Made by a program: the position numbers and the translations under genes | The notes under the pieces: generated by a model | Database searches by the model: none | Told to the model about the DNA's origin: nothing | The model's input: the letters and a program-made list of their open reading frames with translations, nothing else | Assembly (NCBI GenBank): GCA_025769875.1 | Contig: JAGFNK010000240.1 | Coordinates: forward strand, 1 to 64,000 | Length of the DNA stretch: 64,000 nucleotides | Source: Russula earlei | Taxonomy: Eukaryota > Basidiomycota > Agaricomycetes > Russulales > Russulaceae | Direction: 5' to 3' | In this document: piece by piece, positions 10,177-22,247 of the stretch | How positions within the stretch are numbered: position 1 is the stretch's first letter | How the letters are laid out: every line of letters starts with the position of its first letter

Positions 10177-13100
10177 TTACGCCTTGGCCAGCACAAGCCC
10201 TTCCAGGAGCTTTTCTGCTTTTTCTCGCTCCTTCCGGAGCACCACCACTCCGTCTAACATGCGCACTTTTGGGCAAGCCCGCATGATAAGGCCGCGATAC
10301 GTGAGGCGACCTATATAGGCCTCATCCGGGAGGTCCCGTCGGAATTTTGCATCTAGCTCGTGCCACGCTAGCGTCGGCGCGATACCGCTTGTCCCGTCAC
10401 AAGGGTTTCCCCTGTTCCCACCCCTGGTGTTCGCACCGGACTTGTCTCTTTCTCCCAAATCAGGACCCGAGTGTTGGCCAGCGCTCTGACCGCAACTTTC
10501 CACATCCAGTCGTGGTCCAGCCTCTGACGGTTGAAGCGCCCCAGGCACATCTTTTACGAGCAGTGGCAGATACCAACCCAAAGTACATGGATTCATCCTG
10601 GGCGAATGAACAAGTGTTAGCCACCAAACATAGACAAGTGGATTGGGTAAGAACTGAAGATAGCAATGGGCGAAAGTTGCGCCTCGCCGAGGACCCCGAG
10701 TGAGGCCAAAAAAATTTAGACAAACGGACCGTGGGGAAAATTACGCTTACGAGAAGCCGGGGAACAACACATACCTGAAATCGACCATTTCTACCTCTGG
10801 GCACCCTCTCAACACTTTGATGATGCCCTTCGTACCTTTCAATCTGGACCCGATGATCGTGAGCTTGTTAAGCCTGCGCAGGCCCTCCAGCGATTTGACG
10901 TCGTCGAGAAAGTTATAGTTGAGGTTGAGCACACGGAGGTTAGGCACAAGGGCAGAAAAATGGGTGGGGAGTTTCGACAGCCGGCAAGCTGCGATCTCGA
11001 GGTAAATTAGATTGTAGCACGGTTCGGAAAGAAAATCCGCTGGCAGAGCGTTGCCTGTTTTGTGGTACCGTCAATTAACAATTGGCATTATATGTCGCCT
11101 TGGGAAGGGAGCCAAATTCACTAACCGGACAAATATAGCCGCTTGACATCTCGCACCTCGCGTATTAAGAGAGATCTATTATGATTGAGCCGGCGTTGTT
11201 AGTGTGTGATTTTGACGAGACCCACAATTCATTCCCTCCTTGATTCCGTAGACTCAAGTTTTCCAGTCTGACGAGCCTGTTCGCTCTCTTGAGCTCAGTG
11301 AGAGCGTTGTTGTCGACATAGAGCATCCGCAAATTTGGGAAATGACCAGCGTCGAGACATTTCAAGCGGTTGGCGCTCAAGCGTAATATACGCAATCTAG
11401 GCAGGATGCCGTGAGGTTTGAGCTCATCGATGGCATTGTTATCTGAACAGGAAAAGCACGAAAGTTAGTGGGGAATCGGCCCATGGCCCAAGCAAAGCAT
11501 GAGAAAAAAGGATTTGTCTCGGGGGGAATAGTAGCGGAGTCTGCCATAAAGAGGGAATGGTGTGGGGCCGTGGGGGAAAGGTCGGCGTTGGGAAGATCTC
11601 ATCACTGATGTGGCCTGGTCCCTCTAGTTTTTTCATGGGGACACGAGAACTCACCAAGATTCAAAACGACCAAAGAGGGCAGAAGGGACAGCCCGGATAT
11701 ACACTGGATCCGGTTTTGGCTCGCATTTAGCACCTCGAATTTTGGCCTAAAGAAAAGGGGGAGGATGAAAAGAAGGGAACAAAGCCATGCGGAAGTCAGG
11801 CGTGAGGGTGACACATGGGTATGACAACGGGGATATGAAACGGTGTGTTACAAAGGCGTTTTCCGGGAATAGACGGTACGGGAGAAAGGCTCACCAGGAA
11901 CATTGTGTGAAATCCAGGTCGGCAATGCGATTTCTTTGCAGGCTAAGCTTGACTAGGCAGTCCATACGCTGCAAACCCTCTATATTTCTGATGTAATTCC
12001 CATCTGCCCGTAGTTCTCGAAGGTGTCGGAGGCATTCTAGTTCTGGACGTAATTTCGTTGACTTCGATCGGTATAGGGCAGCACAACAGAACATACTTAC
12101 GGCTCAAGCTTTCGACGTTGTTATAACTGATGTCAAGGTGCTCCAAGCTGAGAAGATGGTTGAAAGATGTTGCCTTCGATAAGCTACCGTCACACGACAT
12201 CAAGCGGTTATTAGAACCAGCCAGACATGCTCCGTCACGGTTTACACGAACCTATTACGAGAAGCAGATAGCGACCGAACTGAAGAAGGAACGCCGCTCA
12301 ACCATGCCAGATGATTGGAATTACTAGGGCAACGTCAGCCAGCATTGCAAGGGTTATAGACTCGACCGGACCTACAGTGACAAAGTGTGCAATCGTGGTA
12401 GAAATTCTTTGAGTCTTGCTACACTGTCGATATTCTTGTTGGCCAAGTCGATGGAGCTCAATTCTTCCCAGTAAGGTTCAAACGGCTGCAGATCTGTGAT
12501 GACTTGAACGAGCTTGTCATGCGCAACGCCAAACGATGCCTCGGTCAAGAAGGTTGCATTTGACTCTGCGCCCACTCCCACTGCTACGTTCGGCGATGTC
12601 GACTGCTGCGATCGTGCAGCCACACGCTTGAGAATGTCCGATGTCGAGACCCCGGTGTCAGACGTATCATCGGTGCCGAAACCAGGCTTGATGCATGGAG
12701 GTGAAGTGCCGGCAAGCGGGTGTGCGAGGCTGGTGGGTCTGGGCGACTTATCGTCGATACCTGTAGATAGATAACGGGAATCAGCACATCAGTATTCGTC
12801 AAAGACCTTTTTTTCGTACTCTCGAGGCCATCAAGCATCTCGCTTATGCGCTTCGACCGGGCAGATCGTTCAAAGGTGGAGTTTCCACCAGGGACTTGGC
12901 TGACTAGTTCGCCGTCGCTGCTGTCTGCGTGCGCGCTTCGTCCGAGGCCCCTGATAGGGCCTTCACGCTTCCCATCCGAGAAGCTAACAGATCGTCGGCG
13001 TCCGGTCTTGCTTGCGGGGTTCCGATGGCTACTAAGGACGGGATCCACAAACGACACCGCGGGACTCACAACCGCGCTCTTAAGAGCAGAACGGATAGGT

Positions 13101-15381
13101 GTGGGCACGAATACGTCACAAGGCGGACCAGAGATGGTTGTTTTCGCGACAGGAAGGGCATAATTGTGATGAGTCTCTTCATCACTTGATTCCGGCTCGA
13201 AGGCAACTTCCGGCATGTCCGCCAGAGAGAATGATGTGGACTGAGCGCCGATATTCATCGTGTCTTCGTCGTTATCTGAATCCGTGATGTCATCCTCGGA
13301 GACACCTGCAGCCCGCATGCGGTTGTGGGAGGGTCCATCAAATGAGAAAGACGTGAATTCCATTTCTTCGTCACCTACTTCATCGGCATCGCTGTTATCC
13401 GTCGATGGCGGCGCTCTCTCTCCAGGACCGTCACCCGCTGGAGAATCGTCGCGCAGACTCTCAATATCACGGAATGGATCTTCACTCTCAGCATCGACCT
13501 CCGCACTCCCTCCACTCCCGCCTTCTGATATTCTTGGCGGTTCCATCACACTTGCCTTAACCCATCGCATCATAGTTTTGTCGAATACCATCCTTCCAAC
13601 GCGCTCTGGTAAGGCAGGCACGTCTTCGGGCCCAATGCGTGTGATGTGCGCCGGCCCCGGGTGCTTCACAAAGGAGCCCGAGCTTCCCGCTGTCAGAGTA
13701 GTCCCAGATGCGGTACTGGAGGAGACGAATCGATTGAGATCCTCGTTAGGCCGTCCCGGAACAGATATTGTGACGGTGGCCACTGTTCTTGTTGCTGGGG
13801 GGAGAAGGCTATGGGCAGCAGTGCCTACGTCAAATGCGGCGGCATTGGGTTGTGAGGTTGGGACAGGCGGCTGGGGAGGCGGTGACGGTGGCTGGGCAAC
13901 AAGAATGGGAGGCGCAGGAAAGTGTGCGTAAATACGCGATGTGTTTAACGAGGTTGTACCGGTATCCTGTTTCAAGAGGTAAGCATTGTCATACCAGGTT
14001 AAGGATGACACTACCATGGGATAAATTTTTGGTGAGCTACTCCTTTGGACAATTGGCGGGAGACGTTGCTGATTTTGAGAAGAGATGGGCAATGGATGCA
14101 CGAACTGGGAAATGTCATCGACACTCGGAGATGTGTCGGCAGCGTCTGTAGAAAATATGCGTTTGGGGCCCTTCATATCCCATTTGAGCTGGGCCATTAG
14201 ACTCTCCGCTTGTTGCCTGTAGCCTAAGGAGGAGTAACCCTTCCTTGTGGAGGTGCCACTCGGCCCAGCTACGCTCGAATCTTTGCTGGAACCCTGTGAG
14301 TCAAGGTCAGTCGGCGGTGGCACAGCTTCCCTTCTATCATTAAGACGAAAATGACCCTAACAATTGTTGGCTCACGTTGATCTTGCGCCCCACTGCTACG
14401 CGGAGTATAATTCAAGTTAGGATATCTTTGAGAGGAGGCGGAGGCGGAGGTAGAGAAGGAGTCCTTTGCATTCTTGATCTGGGACATGAAGAATTTGGAC
14501 TCCCTCACATAGTCCTTTCTATAGACGGATCGCCTTATGCCACAACTGGTATGGTTCTTCAGGCCATGGAAGTCACTGACAGGGCTAATCTTGACTCGCT
14601 TCGCACTGCGCAGTTCGTGTGAACTGGAGCGCATTGATGCCTCGGAGACAGGGGGGAGACCGAACGGCGATGAGGTATTAACAACGAAGTTTCCCGTATT
14701 ACTACCAGAGGGTGAATTGATAGCAAGAGAGTCTACCATGGCAGATAAGTGATCACGGGTAAAGGTGTCATATTGAAACTGGAAAAGGCGGAGGGGAGGA
14801 TCCGTCAGAGGGGCGACAGCAGCAGAATTGCTTACGGCATTCTTGTCTTGAGAGAGACTAGGGGTGGTGATATGAGCCAACGCCACTGGGTGTGGGACGG
14901 AAAATGTGAATTGGCAAGACATATCTGGCCGCCAACTATGTACGGCAGTGGGACGATGGTTTGAAAGCCGACTCTGACCACTGATAGTAGTTACGGGCGG
15001 GGCATGGATGATATGTGGTTGTAATGGGCTATTATGGTCGTCACGCGGCGAGGGATTGGGTTTTGGGAGGACGGACGATGGGGGGTCAAACATACGTTCA
15101 AGGGCAATAGGACTGAAAAAATCTTTGATTAACCCTTTCCTCTGAGCGGGAGTTCTCTGTGGAAGTGACGGGATGGTGCCACTGCGGATCAAGAGTGTAC
15201 CAAGAACATTGGCGATATCGGAATCTTGGCTGAGGTCTGTGCCATTCTGGGCGGGTTGGTGAAGTGAGCCAACGGGGATGGTCATGGAGATTGAGCGAGT
15301 GTGGGCCTCAGAGGCATTGTCGCCTTCATCCGGCCATTCTTCCTTGAGTTCCTCCGTTTGCCAGGCAGGCTGAGATGCCAT
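10177..15381 (-). CDS. Septation-network scaffold, Nud1/Cdc11-like leucine-rich-repeat protein
   Basis: A long multi-exon gene encodes about 1,400 residues. The N-terminus (from 15381) has WQTEELKEEWPDEGD, GTLLIRSGTIPSLP and LIKDFFSPIALERMFDPPSS, motifs I associate with fungal Nud1/Cdc11 scaffolds. A long Ser/Pro/Asp-rich disordered middle follows (14325-12820). From about 12470 onward leucine-rich repeats run through many small exons: LVQVITDLQPFEPYWEELSS, SLEHLDISYNNVESLS, LECLRHLRELRADGN, LRMLYVDNNALTEL, LRVLNLNYNFLDDV. The end, DAKFRRDLPDEAYIGRLTYRG and MLDGV, is a cap typical of these proteins. Spliced frame was verified from 15381 to about 11900. Nud1/Cdc11 anchors the mitotic-exit/septation signalling kinases at the spindle pole body, the expected role here. 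It is divergent from the DEAH helicase gene, sharing a 211 bp promoter. Confidence 0.82.
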
Positions 15382-15592
15382 GATGTCGTCTTGTGAGAGA
15401 GGCGATACTAGTAGCGCGACTGTTACATTGACCGAGGCACAGCCAAATGAGCGTGAGCGAGCGTGTCACGTCATCCACGTGATCGCGCAAGTTCGCGTCA
15501 CGATTGATTAAAATTTATAGTTTTTTATTTTATTATTTTATTTTTTATTTCGTCGCTCGTGCTGTGCCCGATCATTGCAATGCCCTCCGTCG
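15382..15592. promoter_or_regulatory. Divergent promoter between the LRR scaffold gene and the DEAH helicase gene
   Basis: Only 211 bp separate the two start codons, so both genes must initiate from here. It contains a CACGTG palindrome at 15476-15481 and an A/T-rich tract at about 15507-15550 made of T runs interrupted by A (TATA-like). No experimental start is known. Confidence 0.5.
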
Positions 15593-18244
15593 ATGACAGA
15601 AATACCAGGCATTTCGCAACCTCCTTTATCCGCATCTCGTTTTCAACAATGCAGGGACCTTGTGCTCTCATCATCTCCATCTCACCAAACCAAAAGACGG
15701 CCGGCCATAGTAATGATGGAATCGGACCACCCGGTGGATTCGAAGCGCACCATCCATGGCCACAAACGCCTCAAATCCGGCAAGCATAAGCCCATTGGAA
15801 CCCAGGATGAAGTATTTTCGATTTGCAACAGGGATGGTAAATTCTTCCAACAGCTGCAAGAGCAGAGGAAGCAGCTTCCCATTGCTCAAGGTGGGATTAT
15901 CTCCAAAGTCTACATAGGAACGACAAGACTTCTACCCTTATCCCTCCCTCTTTGTAGGGCGCGAATCACTGATGCGCAGCATTTCATTGAATGACGTGAC
16001 TATTATTCTTGGTGAGACAGGGTCAGGAAAGACCACTCGTATGTCCTGCCGCCTCCCTTCCCCTCCAGCGGCATCATTGCTCATGGTTTTTGTAAGAGCT
16101 TCCGCAATACCTTCTTGAAGGCGGTTACCACCGTCAGATCGCTGTCACTCAACCTCGCCGTGTCGCCGCAACGTCACTTGCTGCCCGCGTCTCCGCTGAA
16201 CAGGGACAACCTCTCGGCACTCTGGTTGGGTATTCCGTGCGCTTCGACGAGTGCGTGGGACCAAGCACACGAGTCAAGTATCTCACTGACGGGATGCTCG
16301 TGCGAGAGATGATGAATGATCCGCTACTCATGTGTTATGATGTTGTTATCGTTGACGAAGCACATGAACGTACGTTGCGCACGGACATTGTCCTCGCGAG
16401 TTTGAAACGCATTCTGGCCTTACGGAACGGTTCCGGTTCCGACAGTAATGCCAAAGGAAAAGCCAAGGCAACTCCGCTCAAGGTCGTTATCATGTCTGCA
16501 ACACTGGATGCGGAGAAGTTCAGCAAATTTTTTGAGAGTATGTTCTCCTGGTTTCCTACAAACGATGATTTAACGCCCAACAGCGCCCCGGTGCTATATG
16601 TCAAAGGCCGTCAGCACCCAGTATCCATATTTCATACGTCCACCAGCCAAAATGACTACTTGGATGCTGCATTACGAACCTTCTTCCAAATCCATGTAGA
16701 TAGGCCTCCTGGCGATGTTCTCATATTCCTCCCCGGTATAGTTACCCTCCGCGCTTCCTCTTCTAAATCTTATTCATATCTAGGTCAGGATGACATCGAG
16801 AACCTTGAGAGTTCCCTGCGCGTGTTTGCCCATCAACTCCCCCAAGGTGTACCCAATGTGATCACATGCTCGCTATATGCATCACTTCCAAATACAGAGC
16901 AGACAAAAGTGTTCCGTCCGACACCACCTGATGCGCGCAAGTGTATCCTAGCCACCAATATAGCGGAAACATCAATCACAATTCCTGGAGTGAGATACGT
17001 AATAGACTCTGGGAAGCAGAAGGAGAAGAGACACCTCGCGAGAATAGCCGGAAGTGGTGAGGAACATCGATCCGCTCCCTCTACTCTTTCTGAGCTGGCC
17101 GATTGCAGGGTTTGATACCCTGCTGACAACAGATATTACTAAATCTTCTGCCATGCAACGGGCCGGTCGAGCTGGGCGCGAAGACCATGGCTATTGCTTC
17201 CGCCTCTACACTGAAGATGCATTTAAAGCCATGGCCCCGTCTGTCGAACCCGAAGTACAGCGTAGTAGCCTCACGTCAGCATTTCTACAGCTGAAGGTAA
17301 TCGGCCACGACCTAGACGCTATGCCATTCATGGATAGGCCAGACCCGGAATCCGGTGGGTTTCTCTCTCGTTATCACGAGCTCCCGCTTAATGCCATTTG
17401 TTAGTTGGCTCAGCCTTGCGGACACTCTGGCTCCTCGACGCTATTGACGATTCCCGCTGTCTAACGGATTTCGGGCGGTCACTTGCGAAGTTCCCACTTG
17501 TACCTCAGTACGCGGCGACACTTCTTGCTTCCGTAAAGCACAGCTGTACAGCTGAGGCAATGTCCCTCGTTGCGTTGTTATCGTCATCCTCCCCCCTGTT
17601 CCCGGACTCGTCATCGCACCGCGACGTAGCCAATGAATCTCGCATGAAATTTCGTCACCCTTCTGGCGACCACTGGACTATGTTGAATGTTTTCCGTGCG
17701 TATGACGAGGTATGTGCCTCGGAGGGAAAGAGTGGGCGTAAAGACTGGTGCAAGCGCAATTGCATTAGTCACCGAGCGCTCCGTGAGGCGAGGAACATTC
17801 GGACACAATTGCGGGGCATCTGCGAAAGGATGGGTATGGACTGGAGTTTATCGTGCGGAAACGAAGAAAGTCCGCTACTCCGGAGTTTGTTGAGGGGCTT
17901 GCTGCAACACGTGGCACTTTTACAACCCGATGGCACTTACAAGCAGGTGATGGGCCCTTCGGTACGCCTGTTCAGGTCTGGATCGTCACTCGATAATTTA
18001 CTCAAGTCATCTGAAAGGTTGTCAAGATCCACCCGAGCTCGTTTCTGATGGATAAGCGGTCGCCAGCGATCGTTTACAACGAGCTTGTGAGTTGTTTCCG
18101 CCAGCGCCCTCGACAGTGTGAACAGCATTGCCTGAACCGTTTTTGCAGGTATACACGACGAATATCTATGCTCGAGGGGTATCCGCGGTGTACAAATCAT
18201 TCATTGCTGAATTTCCGAAGCTCACTGGCGTGAGATTGTCTTAG
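15593..18244 (+). CDS. DHR2: DEAH-box RNA helicase, Dhr2/DHX33 type
   Basis: Eight exons are predicted (15593-15890, 15958-16038, 16097-16735, 16784-17056, 17109-17354, 17405-17961, 18027-18086, 18149-18244), giving 749 residues in frame. Helicase motifs in order: GETGSGKTT (I), TQPRRVAA (Ia), TDGML (Ib), DEAH (II), SATLD (III), FLPGQDDIE (IV region), NIAETSITIPG (V) and QRAGRAGR (VI, written here AMQRAGRAGRE). A winged-helix/ratchet part follows with LDAIDD, and an OB-like C-terminus ends VYTTNIYARGVSAV. Length and the lack of a long N-terminal extension fit Dhr2/DHX33, a nucleolar helicase needed for 18S rRNA processing, better than the spliceosomal DEAH proteins. The start is the first ATG in the frame; an upstream out-of-frame ATG at 15580 exists. 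No defects seen. Confidence 0.85.
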
Positions 18245-18296
18245 TGATACCACCCATAGACTACCTGTTTGTGTGCTGTGCATTACCATGTTATAG

Positions 18297-18355
18297 CGCT
18301 TGAAGCGGCAAACGCCGATTACCAGGTATGTAATCGGCGTTTGCCGCTTCAAGCG
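18297..18355. repeat. Perfect inverted repeat, 26-bp arms with 7-bp spacer
   Basis: Arms 18297-18322 and 18330-18355 are exact reverse complements, beginning CGCTTGAAGCGGCAAACG, with spacer CAGGTAT. It lies 52 bp after the helicase stop codon and 86 bp before the KGD1 start, in a 197 bp gap between two plus-strand genes. It could form a very stable RNA hairpin at the end of the helicase transcript or a cruciform in DNA. It is non-coding. Confidence 0.95.
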
Positions 18356-18441
18356 TCTCCGAATGCTGTGCCCGTGAGTGTGTGTGCTGGCCTGAACAAC
18401 CATCAGCTCTTTTCCTCTTTCCTCTACTCCACTTTCCTACC

Positions 18442-21400
18442 ATGTTACAGAGGCATGCTTTGAGGCGTTTCCAGTGCACAACCGGCAGGTCCAGGTTGCT
18501 TGTTTCCCACAGGCACGGCTCTCTTCTCCTTCACCGCGACCTCGCCACCGCCGCTACCTCCCCGTCCCCTAATGATCCATTTGCAAATGGCACCAATACG
18601 CACTATGCCGAGGAGATGTACCGATATTGGAGGCAGGATCCGACTTCTGTCCACGCGTCCTGGGATGCCTATTTCTCTGGCTTGGAAAAGGGCTTGGGCC
18701 CCAACGCTTTCCAACCCCCTCCCAAGTTTCTCCCTGCTCCGGCAGATGGTGCACCTGCGCTTCATGCCTCTGGTGGTGCCCAACTTGATGATCACCTTAA
18801 GGTGCGCGCGAGAGATATCTATTTTTGTTAGTGTTAATGCTGATACCCCGAGCAGGTGCAACTGCTTGTCCGTGCATACCAGGTGCGCGGACACCATGTT
18901 GCAGAGCTTGATCCCCTCGGCATTCTCGACGCGGATCTGCAGGACGTTCACCCTCCAGAGCTTGAATTGAGTCACTACGGCTTCAATGAGCGTGACCTCG
19001 ACAAGCAGATCACCCTAGGACCTGGCATCTTGCCCCATTTTGCCACCGAAGATCGAAAAACCATGAGCCTGGGAGGAATCATCAAAACCCTCAAGCGTAT
19101 ATACTGTGAGTTTCCTTTTCGCGTATTCGGCTTGTGTGTAAACGGGGTATCAGGTGGCGCCGTCGGAATCCAGTACGTCCATATCCCGGACAAGGAACAG
19201 TGCGATTGGATTCGTGAGCGCATCGAGGTACCGAAACCTTGGAACTACACATTGGAAGAAAAAAGAATGATTCTTGATCGACTTATTTGGTCCGAATCCT
19301 TCGAGAAATTCATTGCTAGCAAGTATCCTAACGAGAAGCGCTTTGGTCTTGAAGGCTGCGAGTCTCTCATTCCTGGCATGAAAGCTCTTATCGATCGCTC
19401 CGTAGACCATGGTATCAAGCATGTCACCATTGGGATGCCCCATCGAGGCCGGCTGAACGTTCTGGCAAATGTTATTCGGAAACCACTCGAAGCCATACTG
19501 AACGAATTCTCTGGTGCACATGATTTTCTAGCAGGTGACGTGAAGTATCATCTTGGTGCCAACTACGTCCGTCCTACTCCATCCGGCAAGAAAGTTTCTC
19601 TATCTCTTGTCGCCAATCCATCACATCTTGAAGCTTGTGACCCGGTAGTCCTTGGCAAGACACGCGCGATACAATTTCTAGAGAAGGATGAAGTGGCGCA
19701 CGCCACTGCCATGGGTGTTTTGCTTCATGGTGACGCTGCGTTCGCTGGACAAGGCGTCGTCTACGAAACTATGGGCTTCCATAATCTCCCGTGCTATGGC
19801 ACCGGCGGGACCATCCACCTCATTGTCAACAATCAGATCGGCTTCACCACCGACCCTCGGTTCGCACGATCGACACCTTACCCGTCTGACATTGCTAAAT
19901 CTATCGATGCCCCTATTTTCCACGTCAATGGTGATAACACTGAAGCAGTCACGTTTGTTTGTCAGCTTGCTGCCGACTACCGCGCCAAGTACAAGAGAGA
20001 CGTCGTTATAGACATTGTCTGCTACCGGCGCTATGGACACAACGAGACTGACCAGCCAAGTTTTACTCACCCGCGGATGTACCAATCCATCGCAAAGCAG
20101 CCCACACCGTTGACACACTATACGAAGTTCCTCGTCGGTCGTGGCACGTTCACAGAGAAGGATATAGACGAACATAAAAAGTGGGTTTGGGGCATGCTCG
20201 AGACTGCTGCCAACGGCGCGAAAGATTACGTCCCAACTAGTAAAGAGTGGCTTTCGGCATCATGGCCAGGTTTCCCATCACCAAAGCAACTCGCGGAAGA
20301 GGTTCTCCCGATGCGTCCAACTGGTGTAGACGAAGCGATCCTCAGGCACGTGGGCAATGTCGTTTCTTCCTATCCCCCAGACTTCAACGTCCACAACAAT
20401 CTCTCACGCATTATCAAAAGCCGAGGCAAGGCTGTTGAGGACGGCGGAGGAATTGACTGGTCTACGGCTGAGGCCCTCGCGTTCGGTTCGCTTTCGCTGG
20501 AGAAGAAGCACGTACGGGTGTCTGGCCAGGACGTCGAGCGCGGTACATTCTCGCAGCGACATGCAGTTCTTCACGACCAAGAAAATGAGCGACAATACGT
20601 TCCCTTGAACAACCTCGGCGGAGGGCAAGCGCGCTTTGTCATTTGCAACTCCTCCTTGTCCGAGTACGGCACTTTGGGCTTCGAGCTTGGGTACTCTCTT
20701 GTTTCACCTGACACGCTAACTATCTGGGAGGCTCAGTTCGGCGACTTTGCCAACAATGCTCAAGTCATGATCGACCAGTTTATTGCGTCGGGAGAACGTA
20801 AATGGTTGCAGCGGACTGGTTTAGTCGTGAATTTGCCTCATGGATATGACGGTCAAGGACCGGAACACTCTAGCGCCCGCATCGAGCGATTCTTGCAACT
20901 GTGTGATGATCACCCTGGACACTTCCCTACGCGTGAAAAGCTCGAGCGCATGCACCAGGACTGTAACATGCAGATTGTGTATCCCTCTACACCTGCCAAC
21001 TATGTCAGTGGTTGATCGATGATCGATAGTGCAGTAGCCTAAACTGCTGACCTCCTTTTCCAAGTTCCACGTTCTCCGTCGACAGATTCACCGCGACTAC
21101 CGAAAGCCGGTGCGCTCTTATCTTATCGTGTACTTTTCGAGAGGGTGTCTGACAGTTTACGTGTTTCCAGCTCATTCTGTTCTTCTCCAAGTCGTTGCTT
21201 CGTCACCCAAACGCAAAGTCCTCCCTGTCGGAGATGATCGGCAACACGCACTTCCAGCGGTATCTGCCAGAGGCTTCCCAACAACTTGTTCCGCCTGAAT
21301 ATATCAGACGCCACGTTCTCTGCTCGGGTAAGTGTCGGCGTAACTCTTCCCGGGACACCAAGCGGATGTGTGCTCTCCAGGTCAAGTTTACTATACTCTA

Positions 21401-21893
21401 CTTCAGGAGCGCGAGGCGAAGGGTATCAAAGACGTAGCGATCAGCCGCGTGGAGCAGATTTCTCCCTTCCCGTATGATTTGGTGTGTTACATCTTTGCCG
21501 AGTGTGTGGGATGAATTTTGATCGTTTACCAGATCACTCCTCACCTTGATACATATCCTAATGCAGATATCCTTTGGTGCCAGGTAAGGCCGTGCGTCTG
21601 GTTTCCCCATCCACACGTCTGATGTGACGGGAACGGGGACGAATAGGAGGAACCTCACAACAACGGGGCGTGGACCTACGTTGGGCCTCGCATCTTCACA
21701 GCCGCGAACGGCACCCAGCATCACAAGGGCAAGTACCCCCTTTATGCTGGCCGTGAACCGACAAGCTCTGTGGCGACAGGTAGCAAGGTATTTTGGTTCG
21801 CTGGCCTGATGACATCCCCGTTGGCTCAACTTGCCGTTGTAGGCACTGCACAAAAAGGAGATCGAGGGTTTCCTTCACACAGCCTTTGCTTAG
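18442..21893 (+). CDS. KGD1: 2-oxoglutarate dehydrogenase E1 component (mitochondrial)
   Basis: This is the thiamine-diphosphate-dependent E1 subunit of the 2-oxoglutarate dehydrogenase complex, which decarboxylates 2-oxoglutarate in the TCA cycle. The N-terminus [10 protein letters not shown] is Arg/Ser-rich without acidic residues, a mitochondrial presequence. Then come [27 protein letters not shown], the [11 protein letters not shown] block, and the cofactor-binding region [14 protein letters not shown] ... [12 protein letters not shown]. The transketolase-like half has [17 protein letters not shown] and, after small introns, [22 protein letters not shown] and [11 protein letters not shown]. 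It ends with [14 protein letters not shown] at 21893. The long central exon is 18856-21007; short introns split both ends. About 1,000 residues, the family's usual length, and intact. Confidence 0.93.
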
Positions 21894-22247
21894 TAATAAA
21901 CGATTCATTGCTCCCGTAACGTAATAATGCTGTCCTTGTTGAACCACAAAGGACAATAACACGCCAAAAGTGGCGTTCACTCAGTGGAGAGTTTACCCAT
22001 TTCGAGTAAATTTCACTCATCCCGTCCGATCACTGTTCCATCGATCGCCACTCAATCTACCCTATTAAAAATGGGCGCGGCGAATCTCACGGTTCAAATA
22101 GAAATGGCCCGCCAAATAGCCGGCGAGAGTTGTGATGATGATGATGATGCGAGCAAGTGATGACCTGCAGAAAGTTGCCCTTGTTGGACCAAGATCCGAA
22201 CGAGTAACGTCGTGTGAATGTAAATGCAAAAAGTTTTTTTTTTCCCG
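21894..22247. other. Convergent intergenic region (354 bp)
   Basis: It lies between the 3' ends of KGD1 (plus) and the Cep57-like gene (minus). It contains a short GAT repeat at about 22134-22148 and no gene. Confidence 0.5.

Noticed and set aside
13260..13931. Plus-strand 223-codon open frame
   Set aside because: Lies antisense to the Ser/Pro-rich exon of the LRR scaffold, whose frame is supported by splice sums and family motifs.
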